Shown: one piece after another, positions 1 to 7,639 of the stretch
Numbering within the stretch: the stretch's first letter is position 1
Layout of the letters: every line of letters starts with the position of its first letter
DNA from: JANNPJ01 sp035474375
GTDB taxonomy: Bacteria; Actinomycetota; Actinomycetes; Actinomycetales; Kineosporiaceae
DNA length: 21,969 nucleotides
NCBI GenBank assembly: GCA_035474375.1
Contig: DATINJ010000089.1
Location: 1-21,969, forward strand
Direction: 5' to 3'
Position numbers and translations under genes: made by a program
The notes under the pieces: generated by a model
Told to the model about the DNA's origin: nothing
Seen by the model: only the letters and a program-made list of their open reading frames with translations
Database searches by the model: none

Positions 1-11
1 ACCGGCATTGG

Positions 12-94
12 CCGTGATCATGCACGGTTACCCGCTTTGAGGTGGGCAACCGTGCATGATCACGGCCCGTGGACGGGCAACCGTGCATGATCAC
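12..94. repeat. Dispersed hairpin repeat, copy 1 (left-right-right form)
   Basis: The left arm is at 12-33 (core TGATCATGCACGGTTACCC). Its near-perfect reverse complement is at 44-65, with 21 of 22 bases pairing and a 10-base loop. A second right arm lies at 75-94, exactly 31 bases after the first. Related copies occur at 6709-6860, 15166-15230 and 21628-21688, always between genes. The role is unknown; a REP/BIME-like element or a transcript-end structure would fit. The rest of the gap to 294 holds no gene I can support. Confidence 0.9.
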
Positions 95-119
95 CGACGG
101 TTTTGGGATTGGCCATCAG

Positions 120-232
120 GGTCAAAGCATTGACCAAAACTAGGGGCATCGGCCGGGTAATACTCGGCTGGCCGCAACCCGGCTCGGTATAACCCTCGCC
201 GGAAACGGTTACCCGGGCCCCCTCCGAGGGTT
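120..232. other. Intergenic stretch with two small inverted repeats
   Basis: Two short palindromes lie here: GGTCAA/TTGACC at 120-125 and 130-135, and AACCCTCG/CGAGGGTT at 191-198 and 225-232. The second could form part of a transcript end for the minus-strand gene that stops at 295, but there is no U-run. I see no convincing promoter or coding frame, so function is open. Confidence 0.25.
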
Positions 233-294
233 AGACGGTGCCGGGTTGCGGAGCGGGTGGAGCCTTCGGCTTTTTGCTCGGGTCGGGAGTCGCG

Positions 295-879
295 TCAGGG
301 TTCGATCGGCAAGGCGCCGGGGCCGACCAGCGACAGCACGTCGGTGGTACTGCTCAGCACGGCCACCACGTTGGCGCTGGGGTGAACGTAGAGCTGCGGG
401 TGATCACGCTCGCCCAGTTCCGGGCGTACCGGCCAGGCCAGTTGTTCGGTACCCAAGCGGAACTGGGCATCGACCCCGGGCTTGTTGCCGCGCGGGTCCT
501 GCCGGTGCCAGGCACCCTGGAGATGGACCGCGATCAGGCCATGCAACATGTACGTCTCGCCGTCGTCGGTGAGCGTCTGGTAGCACAGCCCAGCCGGAAT
601 TCCCTCGGCCCGCAGCAAGGCGGTCAGTAGGTGCGACTTGGCGTAGCAGAGCCCGACGCCGTGCTCCAGGGTCTGCGACGCGGTCAGGCTGACCCGTGGA
701 TCCTGGGCGTCAAAGGAATGCCGGACCTGATCCCGGACGTACTCGAACACCGCCTGAGCGAACCTCAAATCGTCGGGCTGCGCCGCCCGATGCTCGGCCG
801 CGAGCGAGCGGACCGCTGGATCGTCGAAGTCGATCACCTCGTCGGCGACCAGGTAAGCCGCCGGGTCGGCGGCAATCAC
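295..879 (-). CDS. Transglutaminase-like (cysteine protease fold) protein
   Basis: This is a 194-residue protein of the bacterial transglutaminase-like superfamily. The likely catalytic triad is visible and correctly ordered: Cys78 in GVGLCYAKS, His113 in YMLHGLIAV and Asp128 in WHRQDPRG. The Cys sits at the start of a helix (CYAKSHLLTALLRAEGIPA), as usual for the fold. There is no signal peptide or membrane segment, so it is probably cytoplasmic. The substrate is not predictable; members include proteases, amidases and peptide-modifying enzymes. The GTG start overlaps the stop of pcrA by four bases (GTGA, 876-879), which implies translational coupling, although pcrA is unlikely to share its pathway. 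The family call is firm, the reaction is not. Confidence 0.85.
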   Translation of the reverse strand: MIAADPAAYLVADEVIDFDDPAVRSLAAEHRAAQPDDLRFAQAVFEYVRDQVRHSFDAQDPRVSLTASQTLEHGVGLCYAKSHLLTALLRAEGIPAGLCYQTLTDDGETYMLHGLIAVHLQGAWHRQDPRGNKPGVDAQFRLGTEQLAWPVRPELGERDHPQLYVHPSANVVAVLSSTTDVLSLVGPGALPIEP

Positions 880-3350
880 AACTTGGCCACCGGGGCGTAG
901 CGCAGCAGCAGTCGCTTCTCGCCGCCCTCGCGGAAGTCGACATACGCGAGAGCCTTGTCGCCTTCACCCTCGATCCGGGTGACGGTGCCGAGGCCGAATG
1001 CGTCGTGGGTGACCCGGTCGCCCGGATTGAGGTTGATCAGCGGACGGTTGCCGGGTGAGCGCACGCCGGGGCGCTGGGCCAGCCGGGCGACCGCCGGGGT
1101 GGACGACACCCGCATCGCGGTGGTCTCGCTGCGCCGCCAGCTGATCAGGGACGGCGGGATCTCGCTCAGAAATCGGCTGGCCGGGTTGTACGCCGGTTGC
1201 CCCCAGGCGCTGCGGATGGCCGCCCGAGAGACGTACAGCCGTTCCTTGGCCCGGGTCAGCCCGACGTAGGCCAGCCGTCGTTCCTCGGCCAGTTCCTTGG
1301 GGTCGCCGAGCGAGCGCAGGTGCGGAAAGGCGCCGTCCTCCAGCCCGGTCAGGAACACCACCGGGAACTCCAGGCCCTTCGCGGTGTGCAGGGTCATCAG
1401 GGTGACGACGCCCAGGTCTTCTTTGGGTTCTCCCGCGGCGCCGTCGCCCTCTTCGGCCGGGATCTCATCGGCGTCCGCCACCAGCGAGACCTGCTCCAGG
1501 AAGTCCTGCAGAGTGCCGTCGATCGTGGTGCGGGAGTACTCCTGGGCGACGGCGACCAGTTCGGCCAGGTTCTCTACCCGGGTCTCGTCCTGCGGGTCGT
1601 GGCTGGCCCGAAGTTCGTCGATGTAGCCGGTCTGCTCCAGCACCGCCTCCAGCACGGTGCCGGCGTCCGTACCGCCCTCGACCAGGGTGCGGAGCTCTTC
1701 CATCAGCCGGGCAAAGGCCTTCACCTGGGTCAGCGAGCGGGTCGCGATTCCGGGTGCCTCCTGAGCTCGGGCCAGCGCGGCGCCGAAGGAGATCCGATCC
1801 CGCTCGGCCAGGGCGGCGATCGCCCCCTCGGCCCGGTCACCGATGCCGCGCTTGGGCACGTTCAGGATCCGCCGCAGGTTTACCGTGTCGTCCGGGTTCA
1901 CCAGCACCCGAAGGTAGGCCAGCGCGTCCTTGACCTCTTTGCGCTCGTAGAACCGGGTGCCGCCGACCACCTTGTACGGCAGCCCGGCCCGGACGAACAC
2001 CTCTTCCAGCGCCCGGGACTGCGCGTTCGTCCGGTAGAAGACGGCGACATCGCCCGGCCGCACTCCGTCGTCCTTCAGCCGGTCGACCTCTTCGGCGACG
2101 AACGAGGCCTCGTCGTGCTCGTCGTCCGCGACATAACCGATGATCGGCTCGCCGGTGCTGCCCGCCGTCCACAATCGTTTCGGTTTGCGATCCGGGTTGC
2201 GCTCGATCACCGCGTTGGCCGCGGACAGGATGGTCTGGGTGGAGCGGTAGTTCTGTTCCAGCAGGATCACCCGGGTCTGCGGGTAATCCAGCTCGAACTC
2301 GACGATGTTCCGGATCGACGCCCCACGGAAGGCGTAGATCGACTGGTCCGCGTCGCCGACCACGGTCAGCTCGGCCATCGGCACCTCGGCCGATTCGCCG
2401 GTGGCGAGGTCGCTCCGCTCGACAGTGTTTCTGGAGGCCGACGCTGTGTTTCTGGAGGCTGACGCCGCACCCCCGACCAGCTCCCGGATCAGCACGTACT
2501 GCGCGTGGTTGGTGTCCTGATACTCGTCGACCAGGACGTGCCGGAACCGACGGCGGTAGTACTCCGCGACATCCGGGAAGGCCTGCAGGATATTGACCGT
2601 CGTCATGATCAGGTCGTCGAAGTCGAGGGCGTTCGCCTGCCGCAGCCGACGCTGGTACCCGGTGTACGCCTCGGCCAGCATCCGTTGGGCGTGCGACCCC
2701 TCGCCCACGTTGGCGGCGTTCGCCTCCTCGTCGATCAGCTCGTTCTTCAGGTTCGAGACCTGGGCGCTGAAGGAGCGCGGCGGGTACCGCTTGGGGTCGA
2801 GGTCAAGCTCCCGGCAGACCAGACTCATCAGCCGCTGCGAGTCGGCCGAGTCATAGATCGAGAAGTTCGAGCGCAGCCCGACCTTGCCGGCCTCCCGGCG
2901 AAGAATTCGCACACAGGACGAGTGGAAGGTGGAGACCCAGATCGACGACGCCCGCGGCCCGATCAGGTTGCTGACGCGCTCGCGCATCTCGGCGGCGGCC
3001 TTGTTGGTGAAGGTGATCGCGAGGATCTGGCCCGGCCGGGCATTGCGCGCGGCCAGCAGGTACCCGATGCGGTGGGTGAGCACTCTGGTCTTGCCCGAGC
3101 CGGCCCCGGCCACGATCAGCAGCGGCGAACCGGCATGCAGGACGGCGGCCCGTTGCTCCTCGTTAAGACCCTCGATCAGGGCTTGTGGATCAAGCTTCCA
3201 GCTGGGCGCGTCGGCCGCTGCCGGCTTCGACTCACCCTGCGGATCGCGGACGTCGCGGACCAGGGTCGGCAACGGATGCCGCCGGGCAGCGGCAGCCGAC
3301 TCCGCCGGGCTGGGACCAGGCGCTGGGAGGCTATCGAAGAGAGTGCTCAT
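876..3350 (-). CDS. pcrA: ATP-dependent DNA helicase PcrA/UvrD (superfamily 1A)
   Basis: This is a 3'-5' DNA helicase for repair and replication-fork maintenance, about 824 residues from the ATG at 3350. Walker A is AGAGSGKTRVL (residues about 81-91). It is followed by the Q-motif region LNEEQRAAV, motif Ia TFTNKAAAEMRERV, motif II DEYQDT (about 275-280), motif III GDADQSIYAFRGA, motif IV LEQNYRST, motif V TLHTAKGLEFPVVFLTG and motif VI AEERRLAYVGLTRAKERLY. The C-terminal tail GDRVTHDAFGLGTV is the Tudor-like RNA-polymerase-binding segment of actinobacterial PcrA. A longer frame begins at a TTG (3395), but the protein start MSTLFDSLP at 3350 looks like other actinobacterial PcrA proteins. An unusual stretch with a duplicated ASASRNT lies at about residues 294-323, between motifs II and III. 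Confidence 0.96.
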   Translation of the reverse strand: MSTLFDSLPAPGPSPAESAAAARRHPLPTLVRDVRDPQGESKPAAADAPSWKLDPQALIEGLNEEQRAAVLHAGSPLLIVAGAGSGKTRVLTHRIGYLLAARNARPGQILAITFTNKAAAEMRERVSNLIGPRASSIWVSTFHSSCVRILRREAGKVGLRSNFSIYDSADSQRLMSLVCRELDLDPKRYPPRSFSAQVSNLKNELIDEEANAANVGEGSHAQRMLAEAYTGYQRRLRQANALDFDDLIMTTVNILQAFPDVAEYYRRRFRHVLVDEYQDTNHAQYVLIRELVGGAASASRNTASASRNTVERSDLATGESAEVPMAELTVVGDADQSIYAFRGASIRNIVEFELDYPQTRVILLEQNYRSTQTILSAANAVIERNPDRKPKRLWTAGSTGEPIIGYVADDEHDEASFVAEEVDRLKDDGVRPGDVAVFYRTNAQSRALEEVFVRAGLPYKVVGGTRFYERKEVKDALAYLRVLVNPDDTVNLRRILNVPKRGIGDRAEGAIAALAERDRISFGAALARAQEAPGIATRSLTQVKAFARLMEELRTLVEGGTDAGTVLEAVLEQTGYIDELRASHDPQDETRVENLAELVAVAQEYSRTTIDGTLQDFLEQVSLVADADEIPAEEGDGAAGEPKEDLGVVTLMTLHTAKGLEFPVVFLTGLEDGAFPHLRSLGDPKELAEERRLAYVGLTRAKERLYVSRAAIRSAWGQPAYNPASRFLSEIPPSLISWRRSETTAMRVSSTPAVARLAQRPGVRSPGNRPLINLNPGDRVTHDAFGLGTVTRIEGEGDKALAYVDFREGGEKRLLLRYAPVAKL
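2425..2466 (-). repeat. 21-bp in-frame tandem duplication inside pcrA
   Basis: Two 21-base units at 2425-2445 and 2446-2466 differ at only two positions and encode ASASRNT twice. The surrounding segment, rich in Ser, Thr and Glu, is a loop insertion between the DEYQDT and GDADQS helicase motifs. It keeps the reading frame, so the helicase is probably intact. Confidence 0.85.
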
Positions 3351-3547
3351 CGAGGCCCAAGCGTACGTGCCCCCACCGACAACCCGGGCCAGCAAATCGA
3401 TCCGCTGCCCGCTCCGACCCGCCTCCGGCGAAAGCCTCGCAGGTCAGCGGACAAATACTGCGACCCGCCGGATCGACCGCTACAGTCTCCGGAGTCTAGA
3501 ACGAGGTTCGTCCTGCTTTTTCCGGTTGGCGTGCCCGGAGGAGGGCC

Positions 3548-4792
3548 ATGCTCCAGGAACGCACCCCTGCGCGTGGGTTGCACGTGCAGCCTCGCGCTCC
3601 CCAATCCGGGTGGAACATCCTCGTCACCGCGCTCGCCGTCGGTCTCGCCGTCGCCCTCGCGGTGCTCACCGCGTTCGGCCTCCGGTACTGGCTGAAATCC
3701 GACCAGCCGACCACGAGCGCCCGGCAGGCCACGCCACCCCCGACCGTCCCGAGCGCGGCCGCCAAGAGCCCGACCCCTGCACCCGGCGAACCGGCCCGCC
3801 CCGGCCAACTGGCCCAAGGAGTGCAGCTGTGGGCCGGGCACCCACTCGGCAACATCCACCAAGACCAGGGCTCAACCATCGCTCTCCCTGATGGTCGAAC
3901 GCTGTGGATCTTCGCGGACACCTTTCAGCTCTACAACGCTCCGAAATTCTTCGTCACCTCGTCGGCCGCCGTGGTCGAACCGAATTCCTGGCAGCTGCAC
4001 TACTCCACGACCGCGGGCATCCCGACCGAGTTCCTGCCGCGAACTCCGGCCGAGCGCGCCGACCAGAAGAGCGGCGATCACTACCAGGCGGTCTGGCCCA
4101 CCGGCAGCACCACGCTGCCGGACGGGCGGATCATCATCAGCTACGACAAGTACCGGGTGCTGGTCAAGGAACAGGATTTTCAGTACCTCGGGGCCGGGCT
4201 GTTCGAATATCGATACCGCAGCTCGAAGGCCCTCACCCACGGCGGCCATGCCACCCGGATCGCCTCCGACATCTGGACCGCCGATGACGGCGAGATGCGC
4301 TCGCCGGTCTACGCGGACGGTTACGTCTACTTCCAGCAGTGCCGGGATCTGCGTTGCCAAGCCCTGCGGGTGGCGTCGGACCAACTGGCCCACCGAGATG
4401 CGTATCGCTGGTGGACGGGCAGCGCTTGGGCCAGTAATCGCTCTCTGGCCCAGGACATCGTCGTCGGCAGCGGTTACCCGGGCGGCAACGCGTCGGTGGT
4501 GCGACTGAAGTCCGGCGACTACGCAATGGCCGATACCGAGGTGGGCGCGGTCGGCACCGCCGGCCAGATCTGGGTCGCACCGGACCCCTGGGGGCCTTGG
4601 TCGCCGGCCGCGAGGTTCGAGTTCCCGCGCTGCCCGGCGCCGGGCTGCTACGGCCTCAACATCCATCCGTCCCAGTCGACGGACGACCGATTGCGGATCA
4701 GTTACTCGACCAACGGGATCGGACCGTTCGTCCGGGTCGTCGACGTGCCGGTGTGGATCAGCCCGGACAGTTCGGCGATCATGGTCCAGTGA
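3548..4792 (+). CDS. Membrane-anchored DUF4185-like beta-propeller protein, copy A
   Basis: This 414-residue protein has one N-terminal membrane segment (about 21-45) and a Pro/Ala/Thr-rich linker (51-85). The exported domain runs from about residue 95 to the end. The domain opens with QDQGSTIALPDGRTLWIFADT (about 105-125), a pattern like the DUF4185/GH183 five-bladed propellers, some of which are endo-D-arabinanases. Further blade-like motifs are WPTGSTTLPDGR, DGYVYF and DPWGPWSPA. Four cysteines (CRDLRC, CPAPGC) are shared with copy B and suggest disulfides outside the cell. The start is set by GGAGGAGGG directly before the ATG. It is the first gene of a three-gene operon. No clear promoter was found in the 3351-3547 gap that it shares with pcrA. 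The domain assignment is inference from motifs; the substrate is unknown. Confidence 0.85.
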   Translation: MLQERTPARGLHVQPRAPQSGWNILVTALAVGLAVALAVLTAFGLRYWLKSDQPTTSARQATPPPTVPSAAAKSPTPAPGEPARPGQLAQGVQLWAGHPLGNIHQDQGSTIALPDGRTLWIFADTFQLYNAPKFFVTSSAAVVEPNSWQLHYSTTAGIPTEFLPRTPAERADQKSGDHYQAVWPTGSTTLPDGRIIISYDKYRVLVKEQDFQYLGAGLFEYRYRSSKALTHGGHATRIASDIWTADDGEMRSPVYADGYVYFQQCRDLRCQALRVASDQLAHRDAYRWWTGSAWASNRSLAQDIVVGSGYPGGNASVVRLKSGDYAMADTEVGAVGTAGQIWVAPDPWGPWSPAARFEFPRCPAPGCYGLNIHPSQSTDDRLRISYSTNGIGPFVRVVDVPVWISPDSSAIMVQ

Positions 4793-5985
4793 CCCGCTGG
4801 TCGCGGCCCTGGTGGGTCGCGCCACTCGGCCTGCTGCTGGCCGCACTGGCCACTGTCGCGGTGATCTTCGTTGCGGCCCGGCCCACGCCGCTCGCGGCAC
4901 CCACGCTCAGCCGGCAGATCTCCGGATTCCCACCACTGCAGGCCCCGCTCCAGGACCAGGGCAACTCGGTGGCATTACCGGACGGCCGGACCCTGTGGAT
5001 CTTCGCGGACACCGCACAGCTGAACACCGCACCGAAGTTCTTCGTCACCTCGTCGGCCGGTATCGCCGCAGGCACCGACCTGCGATTGCGCTACCTCACC
5101 AATGCCGCCGGGGTACCGATCGAGTTCCTCCCCCGGCTCCCGGCCGAGCGGGCCGGCGAGGTGCCGGGCGAGCGCTACACGGCGGTCTGGCCGACCGGGG
5201 CGACCACCCTGCCGGACGGCCGGATCCTGATCGCCTACGCCAAGTACGCCGTCCAGATGCGCCCCAAGCCAACCTTCACCTTCCTCGCCGGTGGCCTTTT
5301 CACCTACCGCTACCCGGGGTGGAGCGCCGCTCCCGCTGGTGGGGCGATCAGGTCCAACGGGTCGAACCAGCCCGCCGAACGGTTCGCGGACGACATTTGG
5401 ACGCCGCAGGACGGCCCGATCGCCTCCCCGGTGTACTCCGACGGGTTCGTCTACTTCAGTCGCTGCGAGGATTTGCGCTGCTACTCGGTGCGTAGCGATG
5501 TGCCCGGGTTGGCGGATCGAACCGCCTACCGGTGGTGGACCGGCTCGGACTGGAGCCCGGACGTGTCCCGGCGGGCTCAGATGACGTTCGGCAGCGACGT
5601 CCCCGGCCAGAATCCCGCCATCGGCTGGTCCACCACGCTGAACCTGTTCGTGATCGCCGATACCTCTGCGGGCTGGCTGTCCGCCGAGGGCATGCTCTGG
5701 GTCGCCCGACACCCGTGGGGTCCCTGGTCCAAGGCCGCCTCGTTTGCCCTGCCGGACTGCCCGGCCGGCGGCTGCTACACGCTGAACGTGCACCCGGACA
5801 GATCGCCGCCGGGAACCCTCCGGGTCAGCTTCGCCACCAACGGCATCGGCCCGTACGTCCGGGTGGTCGACGTCCCGGTGGAAATCGATCTCCCTGCCGA
5901 CCCTGCCGCCGCGCCGCAGATCCGCACTCACAACAACGCTTCGGATTGCGTACCAACTACTCTGACGCGGTGTCCGAACCTATGA
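4789..5985 (+). CDS. Membrane-anchored DUF4185-like beta-propeller protein, copy B
   Basis: This is a paralogue of the gene just upstream and the product of a tandem duplication. I place the start at the GTG at 4789, which overlaps the upstream stop by four bases (GTGA) and directly precedes a membrane segment (residues about 9-30); the frame stays open further upstream. That gives 398 residues. It shares ALPDGRTLWIFADT, APKFFVTSSA, AYRWWTGS, HPWGPWS, NGIGP(F/Y)VRVVDVPV and all four cysteines (CEDLRC, CPAGGC) with copy A. It has a much shorter linker and an extra Gly/Ser insertion (about residues 183-197). The C-terminal tail after VEIDLP is unique and contains two more cysteines. The likely location is anchored outside the membrane, acting on a glycan, but no activity can be shown from sequence. 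Confidence 0.85.
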   Translation: MTRWSRPWWVAPLGLLLAALATVAVIFVAARPTPLAAPTLSRQISGFPPLQAPLQDQGNSVALPDGRTLWIFADTAQLNTAPKFFVTSSAGIAAGTDLRLRYLTNAAGVPIEFLPRLPAERAGEVPGERYTAVWPTGATTLPDGRILIAYAKYAVQMRPKPTFTFLAGGLFTYRYPGWSAAPAGGAIRSNGSNQPAERFADDIWTPQDGPIASPVYSDGFVYFSRCEDLRCYSVRSDVPGLADRTAYRWWTGSDWSPDVSRRAQMTFGSDVPGQNPAIGWSTTLNLFVIADTSAGWLSAEGMLWVARHPWGPWSKAASFALPDCPAGGCYTLNVHPDRSPPGTLRVSFATNGIGPYVRVVDVPVEIDLPADPAAAPQIRTHNNASDCVPTTLTRCPNL

Positions 5986-6692
5986 CCCAGCCCAGCAGGG
6001 TGCTCTGCATCGCAGCGCATCCCGACGATCTCGACTTCGGCTCGGCCGGTACCACAGCCACGCTGGTGAAGGCCGGCGTGACCGTGACATATCTCCTGTG
6101 CACGCGCGGTGAGCAGGGTGGTTTCGATGACACCCCGCGCGATCAGATGCCCTTGCTGCGCGAGCAGGAGCAGCGGGCGGCAGCCGCCGCGGTCGGCGTC
6201 ACGGATGTCCGATTCCTCGACGGGTTCCGCGACGGCTGGCTGGAACCGAGCCATGAGCTGATCGAGCAGATCGTCCGGGTGATCCGGCAGGTCCGCCCGG
6301 ACCGGATCGTGACGTCGTCACCGGAGCGGAACTGGGAGCGGATCGGCGCCAGCCACCCCGATCACCTGGCTGCCGGTGAGGCGACGATCCGCGCCGTCTA
6401 CCCGGCCGCGCGCAACCCGTTCGCCTATCCGAACCTGCTTGCCGACGAGGGCCTGGAAGCCTGGACCGTTCCCGAGGTCTGGCTGCTGGCCGACCCCAAG
6501 CCGAACACCTTCATCGACATCACCGATACGTTCGACAGCAAGGTGGCGGCGCTCCGCGAGCACGTCAGCCAGGTCTCGCACAACCCGGGACTGGAGCAGA
6601 TGCTCAGAAACTGGGGCCGGCTCACCGCCGAGCGCGGCGGCCTGCCCGCCGACCGCTTGGCCGAGGCCTTCCGCCTCGTCAACACCGCCTGA
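5982..6692 (+). CDS. PIG-L/LmbE family zinc-dependent deacetylase
   Basis: This 236-residue enzyme belongs to the family of GlcNAc-PI, GlcNAc-Ins (MshB) and mycothiol-conjugate (Mca) hydrolases. The zinc site is visible: AHPDD at residues 12-16 (His13, Asp16 as ligands, Asp15 as general base) and HPDHLAAGEA with His128. There is no signal peptide, so it is cytoplasmic. The ATG at 5982 overlaps the upstream stop (ATGA); a GTG at 5970 in the same frame would add four residues. The operon with two exported propeller proteins suggests N-deacetylation of an amino-sugar compound tied to their substrate, which is inference. It could equally be a generic mycothiol-type amidase. Confidence 0.9.
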   Translation: MTQPSRVLCIAAHPDDLDFGSAGTTATLVKAGVTVTYLLCTRGEQGGFDDTPRDQMPLLREQEQRAAAAAVGVTDVRFLDGFRDGWLEPSHELIEQIVRVIRQVRPDRIVTSSPERNWERIGASHPDHLAAGEATIRAVYPAARNPFAYPNLLADEGLEAWTVPEVWLLADPKPNTFIDITDTFDSKVAALREHVSQVSHNPGLEQMLRNWGRLTAERGGLPADRLAEAFRLVNTA

Positions 6693-6708
6693 CCTGGCCA
6701 ATCGTGCC

Positions 6709-6860
6709 CGTGATCATGCATAAAGTGGCACCTCTGTGGACTCTGCCGGCCTATTCGGGCCTGCCCAAACTTCTCCGGTGATCATGCACGGTTGCCCGCC
6801 TCCAGGTGGGCAAGCGTGCATGATCACGGCCCATAGGTGGGCAAGCGTGCATGATCACGG
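6709..6860. repeat. Dispersed hairpin repeat, copy 2 (left-right-right form plus a stray half-arm)
   Basis: A truncated left arm (CGTGATCATGCA) is at 6709-6720. A full left arm is at 6777-6797 and right arms are at 6808-6829 and 6839-6860. The two right arms are 31 bases apart and the loop is 10 bases, matching the copy at 12-94 in both spacings. It fills the gap between the convergent deacetylase (plus) and response-regulator (minus) genes, so it may act as a bidirectional transcript end. Confidence 0.9.
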
Positions 6861-6874
6861 GCAGATTTGGCGGG

Positions 6875-7639
6875 TCAGAGCAGGCGGCGGTCGGCGGCCC
6901 AGCGGGTCAGCTCGTGCCGACTGGACAGCTGGAGCTTGCGCAGCACGGCGGACACGTGCGTCTCCACCGTTTTCACCGAGATGAACAGTTCGCGGGCCAC
7001 CTCCTTGTAGGCGTACCCCCGGGCAATCAGCCGCATCACCTCGCGCTCGCGGGCGGAGAGCCGGTCCAGTTCGTCGTCCACCACCGCCACCTCGCCGGCG
7101 CTGGTGCCGAACGCGTCCAGGACAAACCCGGCCAACCGAGGGGAGAACACGGCGTCGCCGTCAGCGACCTTCAACACGGCTGCCACCAACTCCTCGCCGG
7201 TGATCGACTTGGTGACATAGCCGCGCGCTCCGGCCCGGATCACGGCGATCACGTCCTCGGCAGCGTCGGACACGCTGAGCGCCAGGAACCGCACCATCGA
7301 GCCGTCCGCGGGGGCTCCCGAGGCGGCTGACGTCCCCGGCACGACTCCAACCGGCAGGGACGCCGAACGAGTCAGCACTTCCCGACCACCGGGGCGAATC
7401 GTGCCACCCGGCAGATGGACGTCGAGCAGGACGACGTCCGGTCGGGTGTGCGCCACCACCGCGACCGCTTCCTCGACGTCACCCGCCTCACCGACGATGC
7501 TGAGCCGGCCGTCTGCCACCGCCGGGCCAAGTTCGGCCCGCACCCCGCTACGGAACACCCGATGGTCATCGACGATCACGACCCGCACCGGTCGCCGGGG
7601 CGCTCCGGTCGACGTTCGTGCCGCTGGTGTCTCGCTCAC
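6875..7639 (-). CDS. LuxR/NarL-family response regulator
   Basis: This is a 254-residue two-component regulator. In the receiver domain the acidic pair is Asp24-Asp25, the phospho-acceptor is Asp73 (VVLLDVHLP) and the conserved Lys is Lys144 (GYVTKS). The LuxR helix-turn-helix follows from about residue 191 (LSAREREVMRLIARGYAYKEVARELF and SVKTVETHV). An insertion of roughly 20-25 residues rich in Ser, Gly and Pro (about 91-115) separates the phospho-site strand from LALSVSDAAEDV, longer than usual for the family. The GTG start overlaps the stop of the kinase gene by four bases, so the pair is translated together. By analogy to LiaRS-type systems it probably controls envelope-stress genes such as the divergent PspC operon. 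Confidence 0.93.
   Translation of the reverse strand: MSETPAARTSTGAPRRPVRVVIVDDHRVFRSGVRAELGPAVADGRLSIVGEAGDVEEAVAVVAHTRPDVVLLDVHLPGGTIRPGGREVLTRSASLPVGVVPGTSAASGAPADGSMVRFLALSVSDAAEDVIAVIRAGARGYVTKSITGEELVAAVLKVADGDAVFSPRLAGFVLDAFGTSAGEVAVVDDELDRLSAREREVMRLIARGYAYKEVARELFISVKTVETHVSAVLRKLQLSSRHELTRWAADRRLL

Noticed and set aside
12..94. CRISPR or phage attachment site
   Set aside because: The units are inverted rather than direct with uniform spacers, and no cas, integrase or tRNA gene is near.
130..163. Sigma-70 promoter with TTGACC and TAATAC
   Set aside because: The spacer is 22 bases, too long, and no plus-strand gene follows.
1197..2462. Long plus-strand frame of 421 residues
   Set aside because: Antisense to pcrA; it matches no family and arises from high third-position GC.
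3351..3395. TTG start 15 codons upstream for pcrA
   Set aside because: The ATG at 3350 gives the usual MSTLFD start; the upstream residues are not PcrA-like.
2505..3695. Plus-strand frame of 396 residues over the pcrA start
   Set aside because: Antisense shadow of pcrA that also crosses the divergent promoter gap and the first codons of the propeller gene.
5970..5981. GTG start 4 codons upstream for the PIG-L gene
   Set aside because: The ATG at 5982 gives the common ATGA overlap with the upstream stop; the GTG remains possible but is less favoured.
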